Positions 16,064 through 24,965 are shown, numbered from the stretch's first letter. The stretch is 64,000 nucleotides of DNA from Aldehydirespirator sp965204415 (GCA_965204415.1 CBDBEL010000001.1:620001-684000), one strand, 5' to 3'. The notes: generated by a model from the letters alone, not told the origin. A program made the numbers and translations.

Positions 16064-16147
16064 CGTTCCGTATCGTGGTACTGGTCCACAGTACGGAACG
16101 ATCAGTACGGAGCGATCTGTGCAGGGCGATCTGTACGGAACGGTCTT
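16064..16147 (+). promoter_or_regulatory. 14-bp tandem repeat array upstream of the corrinoid operon, candidate operator
   Basis: Four units start at 16092, 16106, 16120 and 16134, each 14 bp apart, with consensus TACGGARCGATCTG; the third is degenerate. An inverted half-site CGTTCCGTA is at 16064-16072. The array ends about 70 bp before the first start codon of the methyltransferase operon. Phased short repeats at this position suggest binding of an oligomeric regulator. No regulator gene is adjacent, so the ligand is unknown. Confidence 0.6.
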
Positions 16148-16215
16148 ACGGGACAATCTTGGGGCTGAGGTCCGCCGAGGGGGACCCAGGAACAACACGC
16201 GGAGGGATGCGCCGG

Positions 16216-16935
16216 ATGACCGACACTCCTGTTTCCGGACCCGACCTGGCCGACGACGACATCGACTTGGCGAGCCTCGACGACGAAGAGCTCACCGCGC
16301 AGATGCACGACGACCTGTACGACGGGCTGGCCGACGAGATCGCCGAGGGCACCCACATCCTGCTGGGTCGGGGCTGGTCGGCCGACAAGGTGCTCAACGA
16401 CGCCCTCGTCGAGGGGATGCGCATCGTGGGCATCGACTTCCGCGACGGGATCCTGTTCGTGCCCGAGGTCCTTCTGGCCGCCAACGCCATGAAGGCGGGA
16501 ATGGCCATTCTGAGGCCGCTGCTGGCCGAGACGGGCGCCGAGCCCATCGGCAGCGTGGTGATCGGGACGGTGAAGGGCGACATTCACGACATCGGCAAGA
16601 ACCTGGTGGCCATGATGCTCGAGGGCGCCGGCTTCGAGGTCTTCGACCTCGGCATCAACACCGACGCCGAGGAGTTCCTGGCCGCCCTCGACGAGCGCCA
16701 GCCCGACATCCTGGGCATGTCCGCACTGCTCACGACGACCATGCCCTACATGAAGGTCGTGATCGACACCCTCACCGAGAAGGGCATACGCGACAACTTC
16801 ATCATTCTCGTCGGCGGCGCGCCCCTGAACGAGGAGTTCGGATCGGCCATCGGCGCCGACGCCTACTGCCGTGACGCCGCCATCGCGGCCGAGACGGCCA
16901 AGACCCTCGTTTCGGCCCGCCGGGCCGCCGGATGA
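16216..16935 (+). CDS. Corrinoid (B12-binding) methyl-carrier protein
   Basis: This 239-residue protein carries a cobalamin cofactor and shuttles methyl groups between methyltransferases. A helical cap domain (about residues 30-105) precedes the B12-binding Rossmann domain with the DxHxxG motif at D122-H124-G127 (GDIHDIGKN), whose His is the lower cobalt ligand. Relatives are MtbC/MttC and MtgC. The ATG at 16216 lies nine bases after a GGAGG site; an ATG at 16207 is too close to it. First gene of a plus-strand operon with overlapping stops and starts. Confidence 0.93.
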   Translation: MTDTPVSGPDLADDDIDLASLDDEELTAQMHDDLYDGLADEIAEGTHILLGRGWSADKVLNDALVEGMRIVGIDFRDGILFVPEVLLAANAMKAGMAILRPLLAETGAEPIGSVVIGTVKGDIHDIGKNLVAMMLEGAGFEVFDLGINTDAEEFLAALDERQPDILGMSALLTTTMPYMKVVIDTLTEKGIRDNFIILVGGAPLNEEFGSAIGADAYCRDAAIAAETAKTLVSARRAAG

Positions 16936-17564
16936 CGCCAGAGACCCAGCCTCGGAGAGTCCTGGTCATCGGCTGCGGCGCGCTGGTTCGCGAGCTGCAG
17001 GAGGTGGCGGCCCGCAACGGTGGCGAGCAAATCGTGGTCGAGTGCCTGCCCGCCATCATGCACAACCGCCCTGAGCAGATCCCGGAAGCGGTCCGGCGGC
17101 GGGTCCGGGCAGCCAAGGCCACCGGCGCGTTCCGCACGATCCTCGTGGGCTACATGGACTGCGGCACCGGCGGGCTCCTGGACCGGGTGTGCGCCGAGGA
17201 GGGCGTCGAGCGCCTCGGCGGCCCCCACTGCTACGAGCTCTATGCGGGCGCGGACGTCTTCGCCGGCCTTCAGAACGCCGAACCGGGGACCTTCTACCTC
17301 ACCGACTACCTGGTCAGACACTTCGACCGCCTCATCATGAAGGGTCTCGGCATCTCGGCGCACCCCGAGCTGCTCGAGATGTACTTCGGCAACTACACGC
17401 GGGTGGTCCATCTGGCCCAGACCGACGACGACCGTCTGGCCTGCGCCGCCGAGCAGGCCGCAGCTCGTCTCGGCCTTCGCTGCGAGCGGATCTTCACCGG
17501 AGTCGGCGGGCTCGAGCGACAGATCGTCGAGCTGGCCGGCACCGCCGGCGCCAAGGCGGCATGA
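16932..17564 (+). CDS. DUF1638 domain protein
   Basis: This 210-residue protein of the DUF1638 family is commonly encoded with corrinoid proteins and MttB-like methyltransferases. It starts with RRVLVIGCGAL and contains MDCGTGG and GGPHCYELYAG, cysteine-containing loops conserved in the family that could bind a metal. Its biochemical role is not established. It overlaps both neighbours by ATGA, so it is firmly part of the methyl-transfer operon. Confidence 0.85.
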   Translation: MTPETQPRRVLVIGCGALVRELQEVAARNGGEQIVVECLPAIMHNRPEQIPEAVRRRVRAAKATGAFRTILVGYMDCGTGGLLDRVCAEEGVERLGGPHCYELYAGADVFAGLQNAEPGTFYLTDYLVRHFDRLIMKGLGISAHPELLEMYFGNYTRVVHLAQTDDDRLACAAEQAAARLGLRCERIFTGVGGLERQIVELAGTAGAKAA

Positions 17565-17998
17565 GTGCCCCGGCACGGCGGGGCGGCCGCAGGCGCCGGG
17601 GCGACGACGGCAGCCTCGTGCTGATCAGCTGGCGCGACATCCCCGCCCAGGTCAACGGCGGCTCGGGCGAGAACCGGGTGCAGCGCATCCTGCCCCGCCG
17701 CTTCCAGCGAGCCATCGACCGGGCCGCCATGGTGGCCGGGAAGACCCAGGCCTCCCAGTACGTGGGCGAGTGGCGCCGGACGGTGATCCCCGGAGATGCA
17801 GCCGATCCGGAGAGCGCGGCCATCGCGGCCGCGGCCGAGTTGGAGGAGGCCTTCCCCCGGCAACGCCTCGACGAGTTCGTCAAGACCGGCGGGTGGGATC
17901 CCGAGAGCACCGGCCAGGAGGCCGAGCGGCCCGAGAGCACCGGCCAGGAGGCCGAGCGGCCCGAGCATCGCGTCGAGTCCACAGGGGACGTCCAGTGA
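17561..17998 (+). CDS. Virulence-factor-domain protein of the corrinoid methyltransferase operon
   Basis: This 145-residue protein has a core (SLVLISWRDIPAQVNG, RRFQRAIDRAAMVAGK, YVGEWRRT, FVKTGGWDP) that fits the conserved-virulence-factor domain (PF13769 type), which also occurs beside DUF1638 and methyltetrahydrofolate methyltransferases. Basic N-terminus. Near the C-terminus a 30-bp direct repeat (17903-17962) encodes PESTGQEAER twice, an acidic tail beyond the domain. Function is unknown; both ends overlap its neighbours. Confidence 0.75.
   Translation: MSAPARRGGRRRRGDDGSLVLISWRDIPAQVNGGSGENRVQRILPRRFQRAIDRAAMVAGKTQASQYVGEWRRTVIPGDAADPESAAIAAAAELEEAFPRQRLDEFVKTGGWDPESTGQEAERPESTGQEAERPEHRVESTGDVQ
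17903..17962 (+). repeat. 30-bp in-frame tandem repeat in a gene tail
   Basis: Two perfect copies of a 30-bp unit, in frame, encode a repeated decapeptide at the end of the virulence-factor-domain protein. The unit contains GGCCGAGCGG, also found in the dispersed 20-mer at 15901 and 15993. Confidence 0.9.
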
Positions 17999-18885
17999 CC
18001 GACACCGTCATCAGCTCGGCCACCAAGGAGGTGGTCATCGGTTTCGGCCGCCCGTTCGTGATGATCGGCGAGCGCATCAACCCGACGGGGCGGCGGCTGC
18101 TGGCCGAGGAGATGCGCAACGGCGACTTCAGCCGGGTGGAGGCCGACGCGCTGGCCCAGGCCGCGGCCGGGGCCCACATGCTCGACGTCAATGCGGGGAT
18201 CCCCCTCGCCGACGAGCCGGCCCTGCTCGCCCAGGCGGTCAAGCTGGTGCAGAGCGTGACCGACGCGCCCCTGTCCATCGACTCGTCGATCGTGGAGGCC
18301 CTCGAGGCCGGCATCGCGGTGTACGAGGGCAAGCCGCTCATCAACTCGGTCACCGGGGAGGAGGAAGTGCTCGAGCGGGTGCTGCCCCTGGTGGCCCGGC
18401 ACGGCGCCGCGGTGGTGGCGATCTCCAACGACGAGACCGGCATCAGCGAGGACCCCGACGTGCGCTTCGAGGTGGCCCGCAAGATCGTGAACCGGGCCGC
18501 CGACCACGGCATCGCCGCGGCCGACGTGGTGGTGGACCCGCTGGTGATGCCCATCGGCGCCATGGGCACAGCCGGACGCCAGGTGTTCCAGCTGGTGCGG
18601 CGCCTGCGGGACGAACTCGGGGTCAACACCACCTGCGGCGCCAGCAACGTCAGCTTCGGCCTGCCGGCCCGCCACATGATCACCGGGACGTTCCTGTCGA
18701 TGGCCATGGCGGCCGGGCTTACCTCCGCGATCATGAATCCCCTGCACCCTGAGGTGAAGAACGCGGTGCTGGCCGCCGACGTGCTGGCCGGCCACGACCG
18801 CGACTGCGCCGCGTGGATCGCCGAGCACCGGGACCCCGACGCGGTCGGTCTCAGACGGCGGGGCGGGCGTCGCCGCGGGGCATAG
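17995..18885 (+). CDS. Methyltetrahydrofolate:corrinoid methyltransferase (pterin-binding)
   Basis: This 296-residue pterin-binding TIM-barrel enzyme is of the MtrH/AcsE/MtgA type and is expected to move the methyl group from the corrinoid protein to tetrahydrofolate. Family blocks are MIGERINPTGRRLLAEEM, AHMLDVNAGIPLADE, LSIDSS, KPLINSVTGEEE, and VVDPLVMPIGAM. The GTG start overlaps the previous stop (GTGA). It completes the path substrate - MttB-like enzyme - corrinoid protein - folate. Confidence 0.93.
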   Translation: MTDTVISSATKEVVIGFGRPFVMIGERINPTGRRLLAEEMRNGDFSRVEADALAQAAAGAHMLDVNAGIPLADEPALLAQAVKLVQSVTDAPLSIDSSIVEALEAGIAVYEGKPLINSVTGEEEVLERVLPLVARHGAAVVAISNDETGISEDPDVRFEVARKIVNRAADHGIAAADVVVDPLVMPIGAMGTAGRQVFQLVRRLRDELGVNTTCGASNVSFGLPARHMITGTFLSMAMAAGLTSAIMNPLHPEVKNAVLAADVLAGHDRDCAAWIAEHRDPDAVGLRRRGGRRRGA

Positions 18886-18887
18886 AC

Positions 18888-20861
18888 GTGCACGACATGC
18901 ACAGCGTCGTGTTCAACCCTTCAGGGATACGCGCCTCGGTGGCTGCCGGAGCCACCGTGCTGGACGCGGCCCGAGCCGGCGGCGTCGACCTCGACTCGGT
19001 GTGCGGGGGGCGCGGGCTGTGCGGCCGCTGCCAGGTCTCCCCCACCGACGCCGGGGTCCTGTCGAGTCCCGGCCCCACCGAGCTGAGCTACCGGGGCCGG
19101 CGCCCGCTGGCCGAAGGCTGCCGCCTGGGCTGCCAGGCCGTCGTGCTGGCCAACGCGGTGATCGACGTTCCGGCGGAGAGCCAGGTCCACCGTCCGGTCG
19201 TGCGCAAGGCCATCAACCTCGACGAGGTTGTCATCCATCCCGTCGTCACCCTCCACTACGTCGAGTTGCCGGAGATCGTGCTGGGGTTCGAGGCCGCCGA
19301 GCTCGACCTGATCGCCGAGGCGCTCGCCACCGACTGGGGGCTGGCCGACGTGGAGTTCCCGGTTGAGGTGCTGGCCGGGCTGTCACCGGCGGTAGCCGCC
19401 GGGGACCGGTCGGTGACGGTGGTGGTGCACGACCGCCGCACCGTCCTCGACATCCGGCCCGGCTATTCCGACGAGGCCTGGGGAGTGGCCGTCGATGTGG
19501 GGTCCACCACCATCGCCGGCTACCTGCTGGAACTCTCCTCGGGCGAGGTGGCCGCCGCATCGGGGCGGATGAACCCGCAGATCCGCTTCGGCGAGGACCT
19601 CATGAGCAGGGTCTCGTACGTGATGATGAACCCGGGCGGAGAGGCCGAACTCACCGCGGCCGTGCGCGGCGCCATCGACGAACTGGTGGGCGAGCTGTGC
19701 GAGCAGGCCGGCGCCGACCGGACGACAGTCCACGATCTGGTCGTCGTCGGGAACCCGATCATGCACCACCTCGTGCTGGGCCTGGACCCCACCCCGCTGG
19801 GAGCGGCACCGTTCATTCTGACGACGGCCTCGGCGGTGCGGGGCCGAGCCACCGACATCGGTGTCGGGTTGCCCTGTGCGGCGCTCTACGTCGGTCCCTG
19901 CATCGCCGGGCATGTGGGGGCGGACGCCGCCGCAGCCACCCTGGCCGAGGGCCCCCACCGCAGCACCGAGCCGATGCTGGTGGTGGACGTGGGGACCAAC
20001 GCCGAGATCGTGCTGGGCGACGGGAGCCGGGTGCTGGCCGCGTCAAGCCCGACCGGCCCGGCCTTCGAGGGCGCCCAGATCAGCTGCGGCCAGAGGGCGA
20101 CTCCGGGCGCGGTGGAGCGGGTCCGCATCGATCCGGACACCTGGGAGCCCCGCTTCAAGGTCATCGGCAGCGAGCTGTGGTCCGACGAGCCCGGATTCTC
20201 CCAGGAGCTGGACCGGGCCGGGCTGCAGGTATCGGGCCTGTGCGGCTCGGGCATCATCGAGGTGATCGCGGAGATGTTCCTGGCCGGCATCGCCGACCGC
20301 CACGGCGTGATCTCGTCGGACCAGGGCCGCTCGCCTCGCATCGTGGCCGAAGACCGGACCTTCAGCTACGTGCTGCAGACCGAACCGATCCGGCTGATGA
20401 TCACCCAGAACGACGTACGGGCCGTGCAGTTGGCCAAGGCAGCGCTGCGGGCAGGAATCGATCTGCTACGCGAGCACGCCGGGATCGCAGACGTGCCCGA
20501 CGTGCGGCTGGCCGGAGCCTTCGGCGCCCACATCGACCCCGTCCGGGCGATGGTGCTGGGCCTGGTTCCCGACACGCCCGCCGGCGGGGTGCGGCCGGCC
20601 GGAAACGCTTCTGGAGTCGGGGCGGTTCGCATGCTGCTGTCGGGAGAGCAGCGACTCGAGGTCGAGCAGGTCGTCCGGTCGGTGATCAAGATCGAGACCG
20701 CCACCGAGTCGCGGTTCCAGGAGCTGTTCGTGGCGGCCATGGCCTTCCCCCATGAGACTGATCCCACCCCGCACCTGGCCGCGGTCATCGATCTGCCCGA
20801 GGCGCCCGTAGACCTGGCGGAAGGTCGACGCCGGCGCCGGCGCCGGAGCCCAGCGGCATGA
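18888..20861 (+). CDS. Corrinoid-activating [2Fe-2S] ferredoxin/ASKHA ATPase (RamA/RACo type)
   Basis: This 657-residue reductive activator returns oxidised Co(II) corrinoid to the Co(I) state using ATP. The N-terminal plant-type ferredoxin has C39-x5-C45-x2-C48 and C82 (CGGRGLCGRC...GCQA). The ASKHA ATPase part begins at GVAVDVGSTTIAGYL and includes LVVDVGTNAEIVLGD and the C-terminal RLAGAFGAHIDP. GTG at 18888 (GGGG site seven bases upstream) is preferred; ATG 18897 is possible. The C-terminus is Arg-rich and its TGA overlaps the next ATG. Confidence 0.92.
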   Translation: MHDMHSVVFNPSGIRASVAAGATVLDAARAGGVDLDSVCGGRGLCGRCQVSPTDAGVLSSPGPTELSYRGRRPLAEGCRLGCQAVVLANAVIDVPAESQVHRPVVRKAINLDEVVIHPVVTLHYVELPEIVLGFEAAELDLIAEALATDWGLADVEFPVEVLAGLSPAVAAGDRSVTVVVHDRRTVLDIRPGYSDEAWGVAVDVGSTTIAGYLLELSSGEVAAASGRMNPQIRFGEDLMSRVSYVMMNPGGEAELTAAVRGAIDELVGELCEQAGADRTTVHDLVVVGNPIMHHLVLGLDPTPLGAAPFILTTASAVRGRATDIGVGLPCAALYVGPCIAGHVGADAAAATLAEGPHRSTEPMLVVDVGTNAEIVLGDGSRVLAASSPTGPAFEGAQISCGQRATPGAVERVRIDPDTWEPRFKVIGSELWSDEPGFSQELDRAGLQVSGLCGSGIIEVIAEMFLAGIADRHGVISSDQGRSPRIVAEDRTFSYVLQTEPIRLMITQNDVRAVQLAKAALRAGIDLLREHAGIADVPDVRLAGAFGAHIDPVRAMVLGLVPDTPAGGVRPAGNASGVGAVRMLLSGEQRLEVEQVVRSVIKIETATESRFQELFVAAMAFPHETDPTPHLAAVIDLPEAPVDLAEGRRRRRRRSPAA

Positions 20862-21004
20862 ATCCCATCGGCACTCCCGAACAGACCCACGAGGCCCGGG
20901 CTAGCAGTAAGCCACAGGCTGCGCATTTGATGAATCCCATCGGCAACCCCGAGCAATCCCACGAGAGCACCAACAGATCCGAAGAGGTGGACGAGGCGCA
21001 ATGA
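20858..21004 (+). CDS. 48-residue ORF with an internal duplication, between activator and MttB-like genes
   Basis: Starts with ATGA overlap to the activator stop and ends in ATGA overlap with the MttB-like start, so translation could pass through all three. The peptide contains MNPIGTPEQTHE and, 24 residues later, MNPIGNPEQSHE, reflecting a 72-bp tandem duplication. The second half is acidic. No family was recognised. Like the ORFs at 1460-1587 and 10098 it may be a by-product of junction duplication, though here the frame is kept across both copies. Confidence 0.5.
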   Translation: MNPIGTPEQTHEARASSKPQAAHLMNPIGNPEQSHESTNRSEEVDEAQ

Positions 21005-22533
21005 GCGAACCACGAGGGCGCAGAGGCGGAGGCCGGGCCGGCCGGCGGGCGGCGCGCGCCGCTGCAGTGGAGACGGCACCGTACCTGGTCCGGCGGCGGC
21101 CGCCGGTGGACATACTCGACGACGAGGGCCTGGAGGTGATCGAGCGCAACGCCGAGACGATCCTGTCGGAAGTCGGCGTCGCCTTCCAGGACTATCCCGA
21201 AGCCCTGGACCTGTGGCGGGCCGCCGGCGCGGACGTGGACGGCGAGCTGGTGCGGTTCCCGCCGGGCCTGTGCCGCCAGATCGTGCAGGACAGCGCGCCC
21301 GCCGTCTACACCCAGCACGCCCGCAACCCCGCTCGCAGCGTGAAGGTGGGCACGGATGCCACCGTCTTCGCCCCGAACTACGGATCGCCGTTCGTGATGG
21401 ACCTGGATCGGGGCCGCCGCTACGCGACGCTGGAGGACTTCGAGAACGTCGTGAAGCTCGCCTATGCCCTTCCTCAACTGCACCACAGCGGGGGCACGGT
21501 GTGCGAGCCGGTGGATGTGCCGGTCAACAAGCGGCACCTCGACATGGTGTACGCCCACCTGCGCTACAGCGACAAGCCGTTCATGGGCTCGGTGACCGCG
21601 GCCTCCCGAGCCGCCGACTCCGTCGAGATGGCCCGCATCGCGTTCGGCGGCGACCTCGCCGACCGCACGGTGATGACGTCGCTGATCAACGCCAGTTCCC
21701 CGATGCGCTGGGACGCCACCATGCTCGGCGCGGCCACCACCTACGCTCAGGCCAACCAGGCCTGCATCGTCAGCCCCTTCATCCTGGCCGGGGCGATGTC
21801 GCCGGTGACGGTGGCCGGCCTGGCCGCGCAGGCCCTGGCCGAGGCGCTATCGGGCATGGCCTACCTGCAGCTGGTCCGGCCCGGCGCGCCGGTCGTGTTC
21901 GGAACGTTCGCATCGTCGATGTCGATGGCCACCGGAGCACCCACCTTCGGCACGCCCGAGGCCGGTCAGGCCATCTACGTGATGGCGTCGCTGGCCCGCC
22001 GGGTCGGTGTGCCGTTCCGCTCCGGCGGGCAGTTCACCTCCTCGAAGCTGCCCGACGCCCAGGCCGCCTACGAGTCGGCCCACACCCTGTTCCCCACCGT
22101 GCAGGCAGGCGTGAACTTCGTGCTGCACGCCGCGGGCTGGCAGGAGGGCGGGCTGGCCCTCGGCTACGAGAAGCTGATCCTCGACGCCGACCAGCTCGGC
22201 GCCATGGAGGTATGGGCCCGGGGCGTCGACACCAGCGACAACGGCCAGGCCATGGAGGCCTTCCGCAGCAACGCCCACGGCGACCACTTCCTGGGCAACC
22301 CGCACACGCTGGCCAACTTCGAGACCGCCTTCTGGCGCTCGGACCTCTGCGACGCGGCCAGCTACGAGCAATGGGCCGAGGAGGGGTCCCAGTCGGCAGC
22401 CCAGCGGGCCAACACCCGTTGGAAGCAGCTACTGGCCGACTACGAGGCGCCCCCCATCGACGACGCGGTGGACGCAGAGCTGCGCGACTACGTGGCTCGA
22501 CGCAAGGACGAGATGCCCGACGAGATCGGCTGA
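21001..22533 (+). CDS. MttB-like corrinoid-dependent methyltransferase without pyrrolysine
   Basis: This 510-residue member of the trimethylamine methyltransferase family (COG5598) has no in-frame TAG, so it is one of the non-pyrrolysine members such as glycine betaine methyltransferase MtgB. It demethylates a quaternary or methylated amine and loads the corrinoid protein. Characteristic blocks include SEVGVAFQDYPEALDLW, INASSPMRWDATML, SPFILAGAMSPVTVAG, and GNPHTLANFETAFWRSDL. The N-terminus is basic and disordered. Exact substrate is unknown; a choline/betaine context elsewhere in the window favours a betaine-like compound. Confidence 0.93.
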   Translation: MSEPRGRRGGGRAGRRAARAAAVETAPYLVRRRPPVDILDDEGLEVIERNAETILSEVGVAFQDYPEALDLWRAAGADVDGELVRFPPGLCRQIVQDSAPAVYTQHARNPARSVKVGTDATVFAPNYGSPFVMDLDRGRRYATLEDFENVVKLAYALPQLHHSGGTVCEPVDVPVNKRHLDMVYAHLRYSDKPFMGSVTAASRAADSVEMARIAFGGDLADRTVMTSLINASSPMRWDATMLGAATTYAQANQACIVSPFILAGAMSPVTVAGLAAQALAEALSGMAYLQLVRPGAPVVFGTFASSMSMATGAPTFGTPEAGQAIYVMASLARRVGVPFRSGGQFTSSKLPDAQAAYESAHTLFPTVQAGVNFVLHAAGWQEGGLALGYEKLILDADQLGAMEVWARGVDTSDNGQAMEAFRSNAHGDHFLGNPHTLANFETAFWRSDLCDAASYEQWAEEGSQSAAQRANTRWKQLLADYEAPPIDDAVDAELRDYVARRKDEMPDEIG

Positions 22534-22581
22534 CCACCCAGGCCGATCAGCCGTTCAAGGCGACCAGCCAGATGGGGCTGC

Positions 22582-22947
22582 TCAGCCGGCTACGGACAGA
22601 TCGGCCAGATGGGGCCGGTCGGGAAGGCGCAGGCCGATGAGCTCGCCCGCGGCGTGCAGCTCGAAGTGCCACACATCGATGTCGTCGGGACTGCTCTCGC
22701 GCAGCGATGTCACCGCGTGCCAGATGGCGTAGCGGGCGGCCCGGATCGTCGCCTCCGGAGACTCGGCGGCACGCGACACGGCCGCATACCCGGCGGAGAT
22801 GCCCGCGTAGACGTCGTTGTTCACTCCCACTGAGGCTGCCGCCCACTCCGCGAGCGCCCTCAGCGCGCGGGGCCGGGACCGGTTGACCCGGTCGTCGAAG
22901 ACTCCCTCGACCCATGCGTGCCAAGCTGTCGAACTCTTTGCCGCCAT
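22582..22947 (-). CDS. Hypothetical 121-residue helical protein
   Basis: Not recognised. Predicted mostly helical with several Trp residues (WHAWVEGVF, ALAEWAAASVG, YAIWHAVTSL). A GGGAG site precedes the ATG. It lies 48 bp after the ABC ATPase gene on the same strand, so it probably ends that operon. The C-terminal end is close to the convergent MttB-like stop. Confidence 0.6.
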   Translation of the reverse strand: MAAKSSTAWHAWVEGVFDDRVNRSRPRALRALAEWAAASVGVNNDVYAGISAGYAAVSRAAESPEATIRAARYAIWHAVTSLRESSPDDIDVWHFELHAAGELIGLRLPDRPHLADLSVAG

Positions 22948-22995
22948 CGTGCGCTCCCTTCGGCTGCAACCCGCGAGTGCCCTGTGCCGGCAATG

Positions 22996-24054
22996 CTAAT
23001 GGCAACTCCCTTCCGTCGGACCCTCGACGGCAGAGTGGTGGCAGGCCACCGCCGCCTCCGTCGCAGCGGCTCCTGCCGGGAGGCCTTTCCGGCCGCGCAG
23101 GTCGGGCCGCTGCTGCTCGCATATGTCTGTGGCCAGGGGGCAGCGGGGCGCGAAGCTGCAACCCCCACCGGCGCCGATCGGCACCGGCGGCGAGCCCGAG
23201 ATGGGCGTGAGCCTGGCCGCGGTCCGGTCCAGCCGGGGCACGGCTGCGAGCAGGCCGGCCGTGTACGGATGGCGTGGCCGGTGGTACACGTCGCGCACGT
23301 CGCCGCGCTCCACGCAGTGGCCGGCGTACATCACCATCACCCGGTCGGCCGCGCCCGCGACCACCCCGAGATCGTGGGTGATGATCATCATGGCGCCCGA
23401 CATGCGCTCTCTCACCTCCGACAGGACCTCCAGCACCTGGGCCTGCACGGTCGCGTCCAGCGCGGTGGTCGGCTCGTCCGCGATGAGCACCACGGGGTCC
23501 AGGGCCACGGCCATGGCGATCATGACCCGCTGGCGCATCCCGCCCGACAGCTCGTGGGGATAGCAGCGGGCCCGACGGTCGGCGTCGGGGATGCCGACCC
23601 GCTCGAGCAGGTCCTCGGCCCGGAGGCGGGCGTAGCGCTTCCGCAGCGGCCGGTGGGCCCGCAGCATCTCCGCGATCTGGTCCCCGACGCGGTGCACGGG
23701 GTTGAGGGCAGTGAGCGGATCCTGGAAGATCATGGCTATCTCCGCGCCCCGGGCCTGGCGGCGGCGCAGGGGCGGGGCCGCCAGCAGGTCCTCGCCCGCA
23801 AGTCGCACCTCGCCGGCGGTCGTGCTCGCGCTCGGGCCCGGCAGCAGCCCCAGGATGGACAGGGCCAGCATCGTCTTGCCGCAGCCCGACTCCCCCACCA
23901 CCGCCAGCACCTCGCCGGCGAACAGGTCGAAGCTGATGCCGTCGACGGCCACCAGCGTGCCGTCCTCGGTCTCGATCTCGGTCCGGAGGTTCCGCACCGA
24001 CAGCAGCGCCTCGCCGGTCTGCGGACCGGCCGTGTCAGCGGCACCGCTGCTCAT
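22996..24054 (-). CDS. Oligopeptide/dipeptide-type ABC transporter ATP-binding protein
   Basis: This 352-residue ATPase of the DppD/OppD type has Walker A GESGCGKT (54-61), signature LSGGMRQR, and Walker B VLIADEPTTALD, followed by the family C-terminal extension with cysteines (GGCSFAPRCPLATDICEQQRP) that binds a [4Fe-4S] cluster in several members. It powers import through the two permeases encoded upstream. The start overlaps the DppC-like stop (ATGA). A DppF-type second ATPase is not present in the operon. Confidence 0.92.
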   Translation of the reverse strand: MSSGAADTAGPQTGEALLSVRNLRTEIETEDGTLVAVDGISFDLFAGEVLAVVGESGCGKTMLALSILGLLPGPSASTTAGEVRLAGEDLLAAPPLRRRQARGAEIAMIFQDPLTALNPVHRVGDQIAEMLRAHRPLRKRYARLRAEDLLERVGIPDADRRARCYPHELSGGMRQRVMIAMAVALDPVVLIADEPTTALDATVQAQVLEVLSEVRERMSGAMMIITHDLGVVAGAADRVMVMYAGHCVERGDVRDVYHRPRHPYTAGLLAAVPRLDRTAARLTPISGSPPVPIGAGGGCSFAPRCPLATDICEQQRPDLRGRKGLPAGAAATEAAVACHHSAVEGPTEGSCH

Positions 24055-24965
24055 CGGTGGTCCTGGGTCGGGTCGAGCGAGTCGCGCAGGCCGTCGCCGA
24101 CGAAGTTCACGCACAGCGCGGTCAACACGATGGCCAGGCCCGGCGCCCACACCAGCCACGGCGCGATGATCACGAACCCCTCGTTGCCGCCCAGCATGTT
24201 GCCCCAGGTGGCGGTGCGGGTGGCGCTCACGCCGAGGCCCAGGAAGCTGAGCGTCGACTCGGCCAGGATGGCGGCCGCCACCGTGAGCGACACCGACACC
24301 ATCACCTCGCCGGCCAGGTTGGGCAGCAGGTGGCGAACGATGATCCTGCGGCTGGGCACCCCGAGGGCCCGGGCCGCCTCCACGAACTCGCGCTCGCGCA
24401 GCGCCAGCACCTTGCCCCGCACGATCCGGGCCGGGATCATCCAGGTGATCCCGCCCAGGACGACCACCACGTCCCACACCCCGTCACCCAGGATCCGCGC
24501 CGCGATGATCACCACCATCAGCCCGGGGAGGGCCAGCATCGTGTCGGTCAGGCGCATCAGCACTGCGTCGATCCAGCGCCCGTAGTACCCGGCCACCAGC
24601 CCCACGGTGGTCCCGATGACCCCGCTCATCAGCGCGACCGCCCCTCCGACCAGCAGCGAGATGCGGCCCCCGTACAGGATCCGGCTGAGGTTGTCGCGCC
24701 CGAGGGTGTCAGTTCCCAGCAGGAAGTCCCGTCCCGGCGGTTCCAGGATGCGGTCGAGGTTCTGGTCGGTCGGCCCGTAGGGCGCGATGACGTCGGCCAG
24801 CACGGCGCAAGCCACCACCACTACCAGCACCCCGGCCGACAGCACCGCGGTCCGGTGGCGGCGGAAACGCCGCAGAACCGCCAGCCACTCCGGGGCCTGG
24901 GCATAGTCCGGCAGCTCGCTGCCGCTCGCCGCGGGCGGTCTGGTTCCGCTGGGGCGCTCAGGCAC
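24051..24965 (-). CDS. Dipeptide-type ABC transporter permease (DppC-like)
   Basis: Inner-membrane permease of about 304 residues and six helices. Family marks: LLGTDTLGRDNLSRILYGGR after the first helix and the EAA loop EFVEAARALGVPSRRIIVRHLLPN, which docks the ATPase. GTG at 24965 overlaps the DppB-like stop by a few bases; an ATG at 24992 would overlap by 35 bases and is less likely. Partner of the next gene upstream. Confidence 0.92.
   Translation of the reverse strand: MPERPSGTRPPAASGSELPDYAQAPEWLAVLRRFRRHRTAVLSAGVLVVVVACAVLADVIAPYGPTDQNLDRILEPPGRDFLLGTDTLGRDNLSRILYGGRISLLVGGAVALMSGVIGTTVGLVAGYYGRWIDAVLMRLTDTMLALPGLMVVIIAARILGDGVWDVVVVLGGITWMIPARIVRGKVLALREREFVEAARALGVPSRRIIVRHLLPNLAGEVMVSVSLTVAAAILAESTLSFLGLGVSATRTATWGNMLGGNEGFVIIAPWLVWAPGLAIVLTALCVNFVGDGLRDSLDPTQDHR

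Noticed and set aside
16092..16147. CRISPR or iteron origin
   Set aside because: Fourteen-bp units without spacers and no replication gene nearby; an operator is simpler.
20923..20965. Separate second start for a 24-residue ORF at 20930
   Set aside because: It is in frame with the first ATG at 20858, so one 48-residue ORF explains both copies.
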